NCBI RefSeq assembly: GCF_030247195.1
Contig: NC_080672.1
Span: forward strand, 371,264,166 to 371,328,165
Direction: 5' to 3'
Length of the DNA stretch: 64,000 nt
Source of the DNA: Topomyia yanbarensis
Taxonomy: Eukaryota; Arthropoda; Insecta; Diptera; Culicidae
In this document: piece by piece, positions 55,291 through 64,000 of the stretch
Position numbering within the stretch: position 1 is the stretch's first letter
Layout of the letters: each line of letters opens with the position of its first letter
Position numbers and translations under genes: made by a program
The notes under the pieces: generated by a model
What the model was told of the DNA's origin: nothing
The model's input: only the letters and a program-made list of their open reading frames with translations
The model's database searches: none

Positions 55291-56160
55291 TTGTGCTATC
55301 TTATGACAAGCGCCATTTTGGGGTATACTTTTAGTCTGAAAAATCTCTATAAAATGGCGTTTTCAGAATTTTGACATTCTACTTGGTTACTGAATATAGC
55401 GATAAACGTGCTGCAAACTTGTGAGCTTTTTGCTTCAAATGACTGTGTCTTGGGATTGGCTCAAGTTATATTGTTGTTTTAGTTGTTTTTCTGCGTAAAC
55501 ATATCTGAGAAATAAAATAGCATAAACATTAAAAAATAAACGAATTGTGAGAAAAATATAATTTTAGTTTTTTAACTGGAATTTCAGCATATTTGGCAGC
55601 ACTGTAACCATAAATTAGTGTTTTTCTAGATTCTCCGACTAATTTCCGTAAAAATGCATCTCACCCATTGTACCAAATTATACCAAAAATATGAATAAAA
55701 GTTAATAATTGATACATTATTTGCATAGATTTTGATACGTCATACATACTTGTCATCAATACACACTTATGACACGTGTGAGTGCATTATATTTTTGGCA
55801 AACACTCTCAATATGGTCAAGCGATCTTCGTGATAATTGAGAGATTAATACAGAAAAGATAGAAGCATCAATTGTCTTCTCTGAATTGTTTCTACCATTT
55901 TTATGTTCAAGATATTCAATCTCAAGCTCTACAAATCGTTTTTCTCGAAATGTGAAAAGTTCAGTATGAGTTAGTACCTCTTCAGCCATGGAAACCTCGT
56001 GAGTTCATGGTTTCTATTAGTCTCCGGTTGACTCATATTGCCATATCCACAGATAGCGTGCCAGACATGTGAATTTTGACAGATTCTTATTCCGTGGTAT
56101 CCAAATCGGGTAAAATTGCCATAGCTACGAGTTTTTCAATCTGCGAATACTCAGGAATCA
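55291..56160. other. No supported gene; one short open frame
   Basis: A 77-codon minus-strand frame (55989-55756) starts at an ATG in a fair context (TTCC before it) and reads as ordinary protein, but no domain is recognised and no neighbour supports it. Otherwise AT-rich sequence. Confidence 0.25.
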
Positions 56161-56300
56161 GGAATCAGTAGCGTCTAGCTCAAATGGTTCCCCATGTTAA
56201 TCGGAGAATTGTAACTTGCAATGAATCGTCTTTTCATGATTTCCCTGCTGCGAAGGATTGGGGAAGTGGTTAGGTTAGGGGTAAGGAATATACCCAAGAG
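56160..56300 (+). repeat. Non-LTR family fragment (matches 13360-13490)
   Basis: GAATCAGTAGCG, AGCTCAAATGG, TGATTTCCCTGCTGCGAAGG and ATTGGGGAAGTGGTTAGG parallel AATCAGTAGCG, GGCTCAAATGG, ATTTCCTGATGGGAAGG and ATTAGGGAAGTGGCAAGG at 13360-13490, which follow the ORF1 fragment there. Confidence 0.55.
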
Positions 56301-57061
56301 ACCACGAAGTATTATTTAATGGCTTTAGATATGTTCTATATTCGCATACGAAACATATTCTTTGCGGTTTTACAGTTCTATAGAGATCATAAAGTACACT
56401 TAGTGTCGGAAAAGGCGAAATAGTGTCCCAGAATAGAGCTTGTTCAAAAGTGCCTTAATGGCTGTCAGCAATGTAAACATAGAGCCGTGTTTTTTGAAAA
56501 ATAACTTTTCCCTTCTTTATCGACACAGCAAAAGAAAAAAATAACTTTCGATAACATATCCACCCTTCCTCGCTTTATTCGTTTGACATGCCGACTGCTT
56601 AAATTGACGATTTAGTGCCTATAGAAATGGGATTCGATCCGCAGTCGAAAACCTCGTCTTAATTTGGTATACGCGTTTAATCTCTGATTTGTGAGAAGAT
56701 TTGTGTATACTTGGCTTAATGCAAACTCCACCTAGATGTTTGGTTTAAATTACGCAAACGTCTATTGTGGATTATATTCGCAATTGTTTTTTTTTTCGAA
56801 AAATCGTGCAGAATTCGCATTTTGATTTTAAGTTTATTGCATCATCATTTATAGCACTTTTAGAAGAAAAACTCTTTGAACGTGCTATAAAAATACAAAA
56901 ATACAGAAATTATCCATTTTAATCACCGGTTAATTAAGGTGAGTCTATCTTCTCATCTCGCTCAGAGTAGAAACTAAAAATCGTTCCGTTATAAATTAAA
57001 AATTATCTCAAAAACTCAACGTAGAGGTTAGGTATTTTTTACGTAGAATGTGTATGCAAAA
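56301..57061. other. AT-rich stretch, no supported feature
   Basis: Contains short T-runs only. No gene, repeat or element end recognised. Confidence 0.35.
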
Positions 57062-57260
57062 TTTGAAATAAATCGGTTAAGTAGTTTTTAAATGGCAGTG
57101 AACACCGCAAATCGTGTTTGTTCCAGAGATGTTCTACCAAAATTTTCGTCGCCGAATCGTTTGTCGATATTTTTGCACGAAAAATTTACAGAATGTTATT
57201 GAAATAATATAGTTTATATAGTTTTGATTAATTCGCTTCACCCAAAGTTCTAAAAAAGTT
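57062..57260. repeat. Second copy of the 1-240 repeat
   Basis: Shares AAGTAGTTTT, CGAATCGTTTGTCGATATTT, ATGTTATTGAAAT, GTTTTGAT and CAAAGTTC with 1-240 in the same order and orientation. Confidence 0.5.
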
Positions 57261-57276
57261 ACCCCCCCCCCCCCTT

Positions 57277-57990
57277 AAGGGGTTATATATGTTGAGATGC
57301 GGGAAAAAAGGGAAAAGTTTGATTTATTTTTTTTGTAAAGATATGTAGCCATATTTTTATGAAATACATGTTATACGTCTAGCGTAGTACAATGTCCAAT
57401 TTACAAAATCCACTTGAGAGCATAAAAAATATTAATAATTGTCGAAGTTATAGCATATTTTTCAAAGGGGTTTGCCCTAACTACGATTCCAGTCCAACAG
57501 CTTAACTGAAACCATAAAACTAGAAAAATTTCATTAGTAAATACCCCTGTGGTGTCCTTGAACGATTGATAAAAAAATTCTTCTTTTTGTAAACAGGGAC
57601 GATTTTTCCAAAAATAACGCTATTTTCACCTGAAAAAAATCATTGAAAAATTCATAACATTAATATAAAATGTTTTTCAAAAAAATTAAATCGTTTAAGG
57701 ACACAACAGTTAAATTACGAACAAGCCAAAAAAAAAGTTTTGAGATCGGTTGAAAACTTTTTCGGCAAACGTAGTCACCGCAAAGACGTTTTTGAGAAAA
57801 CATGAGGAGATAATCGCGTTTAAAGTATAAGCCACGCCTCCGTAAGGGAGCAAAATAGTTAGTAAAACGCTATAACTTTGCTTCTACTACTCCAATCTCT
57901 ATAAAAATTTGAGATAACATTCTTAAGAACCTTAACGATAGAAGATTAAAAAAAATTCGATTTTTTGGCCGACCTCAACATACAACATCA
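57277..57990. repeat. Repeat starting CTTAAGGGGTTAT, possible weak inverted ends
   Basis: The left end has GGTTATATATGTTGAGATGC; the right end near 57966-57993, on the other strand, has ATGTTGTATGTTGAGGTCGG. The shared TATGTTGAG core is short, so the inverted ends are only suggested. Same start as 15425. The interior is A- and T-rich with no coding sequence. Confidence 0.4.
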
Positions 57991-58020
57991 TCCCTGTATA
58001 TATAAGCAAGGGCTCTAGAG

Positions 58021-58220
58021 CAGTGATTCTCAACCTGGGGTCCGCGAACCCCTAGGGGGCCGTGAAGGCATTGCCGGGGGTCTGCGAAGAAAAAATTATT
58101 TTCCGAGTGCAGATTGAAATTTCAACAACAAACTGAAAATAACATATAGGTAGCATATAAAATACATGTTTATCCGTGGGGGTCCGCAGCAACGCAGGTA
58201 TCTTCTAAGGGGTCCGTGAT
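58021..58220. mobile_element. hAT-type terminus, CAGTGATTCTCAACC family
   Basis: From 58021 the sequence reads CAGTGATTCTCAACCTGGGG, then TCCGCGAACC and GGGGGCCGTGAAGG. This resembles the widely distributed CAGTGGTTCTCAACC termini of animal hAT elements. The opposite end (GGTTGAGAATCACTG) was not found, so only one end survives. The right limit is an estimate. Confidence 0.5.
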
Positions 58221-58433
58221 TAACAAATTTATGTCAAGATACGGAGAAGTGGCTTCCATAAGAGCTGTAACTTTGCATTTTGAGAATGCTTCCGTATAAA
58301 ACAATACGGATTTCATACGGATCAACCGAAAATGGGATGTTTCATCAGACAATACTGGTTATGCAACCATGATGCGAATTCTACAAAAAGACACTGCACC
58401 ATGGAAAAGCCGCTAAGAAAGCCCACCTAATGT

Positions 58434-58733
58434 CAGGGGCGGTGAAACACTTTACGCCCGAGTGGGTAGAAAGCATAGGGTGAGGGGTCCATTAGTAAGG
58501 ATTTTTCCCTTTCCGCAATGCACACGCCTACATTACATTCACATTAAATCACGTTCGTTTATGCAAGTGGAAATGTGGTACATCGATGTTTTCAAATGTG
58601 AGTAGTGCGAGATACATGCGTTACGTATCTAAATTTTTTAAAATGGTTCAAAATTTCGAGTGGGTAATTGCCCACTCGGTTATTTTCGAGTGGGTAGTAT
58701 TACCCATAATACCCACGCTTTCCGCCGGCCCTG
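58434..58733. mobile_element. 300-bp hAT-type MITE, complete
   Basis: Left end CAGGGGCGGTGAAAC, right end on the other strand CAGGGCCGGCGGAAAG. Flanks CCTAATGT (58426-58433) and CTTAATAT (58734-58741) agree at six of eight positions, as expected for an aged 8-bp duplication. The interior contains two CGAGTGGGTA blocks. Halves of the same family occur at 9545-9690 and 12700-12832. Confidence 0.72.
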
Positions 58734-59175
58734 CTTAATATAACGCTAAACAGCACACCGTTATCTTATGCCAAACCACCAATGGCTACAAAACCAATAC
58801 CTACGGGTCTGACAGGAACAAATATTCACTCAACAACAATCACGCCCAGTGACTCCAAGCCAACAACCGGCACCACCAGCAAAGAAGCGAACGTAGAAGA
58901 GGACGGATGCGTTTGTCTGTGCGCTCGCATTTCTGTTTGACGCTCTATTGCTTTCTTCGAAAATACTTTGAGTTGGTTTCTCAATATTTTGTAGCGTATT
59001 CCGCCGACTCAAGCAAGTTTTTTAAACTTGTACACAAAATAGGCAATTCCCTTAAAAACGTTTGTTTTACCATATGTCAACTATCAAATAAAGTTTTCAT
59101 TTTCTTACGCTTTCATTTTATAACAATTTAATATTAATGATTACAAAGAAATTCCTATTGCTATTTTTTGCTCTT

Positions 59176-59290
59176 CTATGAATACCGGATGTGTTCGCCC
59201 ACCTTCCGGGTAAAAACCCGGGCCCCCAAATACGACCCGGGCCCCAGGGCAATTGTCCTGGCTGCCCCCCCCCCCTCTTCTCGGGCCTGG
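59176..59290. repeat. GC-rich inverted DNA with C-run
   Basis: The order CTTCCGGGTAAAAACCCGGG, then CCCCAAATACGACCCGGGCC, then CAGGGCAATTGTCCTGG, then a C-run, then CTTCTCGGGCCTGG gives several overlapping palindromes (CCGGGTAAAAACCCGG, CCAGGACAATTGCCCTGG on the other strand). It resembles the terminus of another inverted-repeat element but I could not place a matching end. Confidence 0.4.
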
Positions 59291-59439
59291 TCATAAGATA
59301 GCACAACATCGACGATATGTGAAAGAAAACCATTAAAACAGGTTGATCTGATACTACTGTAATTGATAAATCTGTGTATAAACAATATAATTCACATTCA
59401 ATTGAAGGTAGTCTCAAAAACATACAGTAAAATAAAATA

Positions 59440-59660
59440 TTTAAATGAACTAGCTGTAAGAAAATTTGTTAAATCTCATTTTAATTCTCGATATACTGCA
59501 TTCATGTAGACTTAATATTTTCAACAAAGTTGTCAACAACTTTGCTGAAGACACTAAGCCTTTTACTATTTTTGAAGAGTTATTTCTCCATATTTACATC
59601 TAGAAGATTAATCACCAATATTATTACATCAAAGGATGCGCTTTTTGTGTTGGACAGCTT
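59440..59660. mobile_element. Fragment of the 10020-type hAT family
   Basis: ACTTTGCTGAAGACACTAAG, TTTTTGAAGAGTTATTTCTC and TAGAAGATTAATCACC match 11041-11140 (AACTTTGCTGAAGACATTAA, TTGAAGAGTAATTCTTCG, CTAGGAGGATTAACC). The self-complementary CAACAAAGTTGTCAACAACTTTG is at about 59523. No termini seen. Confidence 0.55.
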
Positions 59661-60539
59661 CTTCGAGGCTGTTAAAACTCCAGAAGTTTAGATCCTGCAT
59701 TATAAAACGCTTTATTTTGGTTAACACGTTATAAGGCGCTGGCAACTCTATTGCCACCTGATTGTGCCAGCGATTAGGTCCTACGTTGTGCGGATCAAAC
59801 ATCCTATTCTAAATCGCCTGAATGAGGTTTCAGAAGTCCACGGACAGTTAGTAGCACAATGTTCTTCGCATACTTTGTGTTCGCATATGATAACGACGGT
59901 AGAACCGAAATCACAGCAGTATGTAAGGGGCGTCCATGAACGGTGTGTCGCAACACCACCTTTTCGTTTCGTTCATAAAGCAGGAATATGAGGTTAGAAG
60001 TGTTCCAATCTTATGAAATCTACTTGTTGGGAGTCTGGCAACTCTTATCACTGTTTTATTGAGATACAGTGAAAAATGTCAGATTGGTGAAAAATCCTTT
60101 TGGACAATAATATTAATTCAATTTCGAAAAAAATACTCTATAAGTTGGTGATGAAAATTTGTAAAAACAACTATTTTTAATCCGAAAATTTGGTTTATGA
60201 GTGGTAAAAATTGCAAAGAAAAAAAAATAAAATGAATGAATGAACGTCTGTAATCTGTGGTCTCATTTTTCAACTTATCCTCAGAATCCAGGGGTTATTT
60301 ACTGTTAATCAGGTCTCAATTTCTGATTCAGTCTTTATATTTGCACCAATCTTGTTGGAAATACATCAAACATTAGAAAGACTGACGTTTTCGAACGGGC
60401 GGTACCAGTATATTTTCAAAACAGTTTTTATTACGAAATAAATGTAAATATATTCTAAAATAAGTGAGAGAACCGTGTTTCTATTAATGTAACATCCATG
60501 AATAGCCCCAAACGCTGGGCCTTATAAAGGGTTAACGAA
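59661..60539. other. No supported feature
   Basis: AT-rich and mixed sequence. A 75-codon frame at 59764-59988 has no recognised motif. Confidence 0.3.
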
Positions 60540-60955
60540 ACAACGAGCTGACAGATCGAATAAGCACCAGCTGCTGCGTGGAGTTGGTTTGGTCCACTCC
60601 CGGGGACTAGTTCGCGTCGATGCACAAATAGCAGGGTGTCGAGGTGGCATTGAAGTGGAAGCCTCGTTTCAACCGGAATCGGAACCCTACCGGGAAGCTG
60701 ATTATGTTGGTTCTACCAGCGAACCGGAAGTTACTCTCCATTTGGAATTGCCTTGCTGATCTTGGCACCTACTGGTTGGCTCGTTCAGTAGGCTAAGTTC
60801 ACCGCCGGGAACTATACGAGTAGAATGTAGCAAAACCGGAGCTAAATAACCTCACGGAAACGGGTATCGGTATCGGAGGAAATTTCACCGACGGAGGCCA
60901 CTCAATCAGTGTAGGATAGATTCACCGCCAGGGACTACCACTATTCTTTATATAC
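60540..60955 (+). repeat. GC-richer repeat-like stretch, possible retrotransposon leader
   Basis: About 75 codons without ATG are open at 60529-60758 (HSRGLVRVDAQIAG, then EADYVGSTSEPEVTLHLE) and are more GC-rich than surroundings. After the stop TTCACCGCCGGGAACTA (about 60798) is repeated as TTCACCGCCAGGGACTA (about 60931), separated by ACGGGTATCGGTATCGGAGG, which recurs in part at about 45205. This modular layout resembles 5' leaders of non-LTR elements, but I cannot prove it. Confidence 0.35.
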
Positions 60956-62390
60956 ATTACAGATATTTGCTCAAAATAAAATTTCTTCTAAAGTAATAAC
61001 AAAAAAAAATATTTCGCAAAAAAAATGTATTTCGCAAAAAGTATCCGAAAAGTACGCTTTAGTGTTCTTTATTTGTCGCTGAATGATAAGCAATATAAAG
61101 TATCGACAGACCTTGATGTTCTAAGAAGTTCCGCATTAAAACAGTTTAACTGAAAGTCGTGCAGTGCATATCGTTATGAGATTCAGGCGAAATTGTGCTT
61201 GAGTTGCAGGCACTGGCCAAAATGTAGTTAATGACGCCACTGCCAGGAGGCTGAAGCCCTCAAGTTCATATTATCACTGAAAATGAGAAACTTAAGCAAC
61301 TCTCTCATACAAATATTTGATTGCTTGGGAAACGTCAAAGGTTTTTGAGTATTTTGCTCTTGAACTGTCATGGCTTTCAAACATAAAATTTAGCTGTAAT
61401 CAACTAATACTCAGCGGAGCTTGGATCAATTTGCAAATCTTGTACATATTATTGTATCAAATGCACTTTTCATATAGAGTCTACTGGATAGGTCGAAATG
61501 TATCCTCAGTTCCGCAATCATGTACCGCTGATAATTCAACACTTGATATTATTTACTCTTTTTCAGTCGTTCAACTGGGTCAAGCTATCTATCTCAACTA
61601 ACCAAATGGTACCACGCTAACTTAATTTTCTCCCTCAAAAAACAAGTGTACCTTTTTGTATAACATCCATATCATTTACAAGCTCGTACCGTCACACAAA
61701 TTCACTCACCGAATCACGCAAAGCCACCAATGAACGCCACAAATTTTTACGACTCATTTCCATAATCGTGTGACACTTTTTGTACTCCCTCTCCGCGGTC
61801 GATAGAACCCGATAAGAAGTCCCACGAATTTCCCTGTGTTCATGTTCCCAACCCACGCGCGTACCGAACAACCATTATAATTTGTTCACAAACGACAATT
61901 CCACCATAGGTCTGTCGCTCAACCCTTATGTATTTTTTTTTCTCTCTATAGATTCCACCAACCACTTCATCAGTCATGTCGGAAAAAAAAAAACATTTTG
62001 CCATTCGCATTGTGTTGATGGCGATAAAAATTCTAGTCGCGAATTGAGTCGTGAAAAAAACGAGAACTACGAAATGTGCTGGACCCACCCCACTGCAGGT
62101 TCCTTCCTAGCCTATGTCAGTCATATCGTGGGCGACCATTGTTTGAGTGGCGAAATAATTAAATGGTGTCGACTCAAATAATTATCGCATTTCCACATAA
62201 TTTATGAATAACTATGATTATCGTGTCATGGAATGAGACCGCCTTCCACCGTTCGGGAACTGCTAGGTGGTTGAGAAGAGTTCGCCTAATGGGATGGAAT
62301 GCGAGCTAAGCGAAGTGGTTTTCGCGTTCCGGTATAGTTAGAGAATTGCAGTTGTCGGATTTAATGCGAATTGATAGTAAGCTCAGCAGA
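60956..62390. other. No supported feature
   Basis: Mixed sequence. Open frames of 80-100 codons (61317-61598 plus; 62088-61840 minus; 61882-62178 plus) overlap each other and show no motif. No repeat identified. Confidence 0.3.
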
Positions 62391-62394
62391 GGCT

Positions 62395-62790
62395 CTAGCC
62401 GAAATTTAGCTAAGAGCTTGAGTTTGAGCTTGAGCTTATGCGACCACCCCTGGCTGCTACTCCGTTATCGAACTGAACTAGCTGAAGCTACACAGGGTAT
62501 CAGTAGATAATTATGCTTTGGAGTAGCGAAACATCTTTCAATGTGCAATTCCTGGTAATCCTAAAATATTTACTGATCAATACCGGTGCCGAAGGACCAA
62601 ACGTCGATCGCGGAAGGAAAGAGAAGGAATGTTAGTACGATACTTGCTTTTGCTAGAGGCCGAATATACTACTGCGCACTCCACAAGTATCACGGGAGGA
62701 GGATGTTTGTTATTAAGTATAGGGGTGTGATTCTTTTTCATGTTCTAGCCATTTTCCACCAGGAAGCCAAAGACCGACATCAGAGAGGTG
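62395..62790 (+). repeat. Interspersed repeat, partner of 2178-2450
   Basis: Contains GAGCTTGAGTTTGAGCTTGA, CGACCACCCCTGGCTGCTAC, TCCGTTATCGAACTGAACTA, AGTAGCGAAACATCTTTCAA and GGAAGGAAAGAGAAGGAATG. The same blocks run in the same order on the minus strand at 2178-2450. This copy continues further right (ATCACGGGAGGAGGATGTTT). A small (GAGCTT)n-like run marks the left edge. Confidence 0.65.
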
Positions 62791-63558
62791 ACTCCGCTAT
62801 CTGGACTAGATAACGACCCATCAACTTATGGACCGGGGATCAACGGCTTTACTTCCCTTCCGAACAAAGACCTGCCCACAGATTTTTTCACATCACCCAG
62901 ACCAACTGGGGTGGGTGGCGATTACAGTTACCACTCAACCACTGGCTCCGAACTTTAGCTTAGAGGATAGTTTCTGAACTCACAGATAGTCCCTTTGAAT
63001 TTTATTCATGGGAATAATATTAAAATTAAACAGAAACTTTTCCTTATTCAGGATGTCACGTAGTGCACAACGTTCTGAAATTCAGGTGGACTCGTATTAG
63101 AGTTACACTGTCCTTAAAGGCATAACAGATTAATTTGCAAAATTTACAAACAATAATTATAATTTCCAGCTTTGTTTAAAAAATATCCCGAAAAATACCA
63201 AAACTTGTGTGTCCTATTCACAAAACTGAATGAAACCGTAAATCTTGAACAGCAATATTCTCGGCTTCCTGTTTTTCTTTTTGCGACATTAATGCATATA
63301 TGGGAAATTCGGACGTCTTAAGGCCTGCTTTACAAGATCGAAAAACTGAAGATGGGTGGGTAATGTCAGAGACATAACCGCAATGAAGTAGAATACACTT
63401 AAGTTTTGCGCAGTAAATTGTCATCGAAATCTCCAAGTAAATCATCCATTCTTTTTTTTTTTTTTAAATTCGAAAAAAGTATCATCACATTGAGTAATTT
63501 GGAATATGCTAGCACTTTGAAACTATGAACATTTTCTGCAGGACGATATTTGCAAGTA
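62791..63558. other. No supported feature
   Basis: Mixed sequence. A 75-codon minus-strand frame (63445-63218) has no recognised domain. A T-run lies at 63451-63465. Confidence 0.3.
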
Positions 63559-64000
63559 GTAGGGGAACATGGGGAGACTTGACCAGGTTTTCAGTTAAAA
63601 CTGCATAAATCTCTAAAAAAGCCTTCAATCCCCCAAAAATCATTCAGATATAATGCGCAAAGTTATTGCGCGTCTTCATGATTTTTTGCAGAATTTTTAA
63701 TTTAATTTTTGAAAAGTTACAAAAGTTTTTCTGTGATCGTTTTTTCTGGTCAAGTCTCCCCGCAATGCGGAGACTTGACCAAGGCGTGGGGAGACTTGAC
63801 CAAGAGAATTTTGAAAAATCATAACAAAAAATAATGACATAAAACATACTGTAATTATTTTTTTCCGTATTGTCGAGATCCTTAGGTAGCAGTAAAAAAT
63901 ATAAAAGGGTTGCATTTGATAAATTCTATTTTTTAATGCATTTCTTTTTAAGGATTAACTGCACTGCTTGCATTGCCTGTTCACACGTCACAAAATCCGT
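63559..64000. mobile_element. Second copy of the GTAGGGGAACATGGGG element, cut by the window end
   Basis: From 63559 the sequence follows 38824 onward in the same orientation: GTAGGGGAACATGGGGAGAC, TGCATAAATCTCTAAAAAAG, AGTTATTGCGCGTCTTCATG, GGTCAAGTCTCCCC (about 63750) and GGGGAGACTTGACC (about 63788). One motif reads GCGGAGACTTGACC. Differences are scattered and few. The right end lies beyond the window. Confidence 0.85.

Overview
The window looks like repeat-dense, AT-rich nuclear DNA from a culicine (Aedes-type) mosquito. The clearest pointers are tRNA-derived SINEs that match my memory of the Aedes Feilai family, a broken BEL/Pao retrotransposon, fragments of several non-LTR retrotransposons with insect-type reverse transcriptase, RNase H and endonuclease signatures, and many small inverted-repeat elements with hAT-, PIF/Harbinger- and TTAA-type target duplications. 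I cannot choose between Aedes species from this sequence, and I found no host protein-coding gene, rRNA or functional tRNA that I can defend. It reads as intergenic or intronic DNA.

Layout. 0-9.5 kb: small inverted-repeat elements, a degraded SINE, the 3' end of a non-LTR element (about 4.73-5.29 kb), a 1.15-kb hAT-type element, two compact elements with TA or TTAA flanks, then a more GC-rich unique stretch (7.0-8.9 kb). 8.9-19 kb: a graveyard of non-LTR pieces (RNase H, ORF1 zinc knuckle, RT, endonuclease) in both orientations, broken up by a 1.9-kb hAT-type element with a perfect 8-bp duplication, and followed by AT-rich DNA with a recurring CTGTCACGTTAC motif. 19-22.9 kb: mostly unique DNA with microsatellites and a 242-bp hAT-type element. 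22.98-26.4 kb: two copies of a large composite repeat with diverged units of about 340 bp, the second interrupted by an 866-bp inverted-repeat element. 27.2-32.9 kb: a BEL/Pao element on the + strand with gag, protease, RT, RNase H and partial integrase, broken by frameshifts, stops and deletions. 33-38.8 kb: AT-rich DNA, a GC-rich unique island, a (CAT)n tract, a nested TTAA element and degenerate tandem repeats. 38.8-39.8 kb: a 1,002-bp element built around the motif GGTCAAGTCTCCCC, with a second copy running off the window end at 63.6-64.0 kb. 40-49.97 kb: repeats carrying a tRNA-like cloverleaf (four copies, two forming an inverted pair), two SINEs, two TTAA elements and more non-LTR fragments. 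50-52.1 kb: a GC-richer unique island. 52.5-54.4 kb: a PIF/Harbinger-type element enclosing a long near-perfect hairpin. 54.8-64 kb: hAT-type pieces (one holding a SINE), a 300-bp element, GC-rich inverted DNA and the motif element.

The features do not act together as a pathway. The useful information is insertion order (SINE inside hAT, TTAA element inside an older repeat, TIR element inside the composite repeat) and the non-coding structures that do not fit textbook classes: tRNA-like inverted pairs, motif-array elements and a long hairpin. All assignments rest on reading the sequence by eye. Family names are from memory and were not searched.
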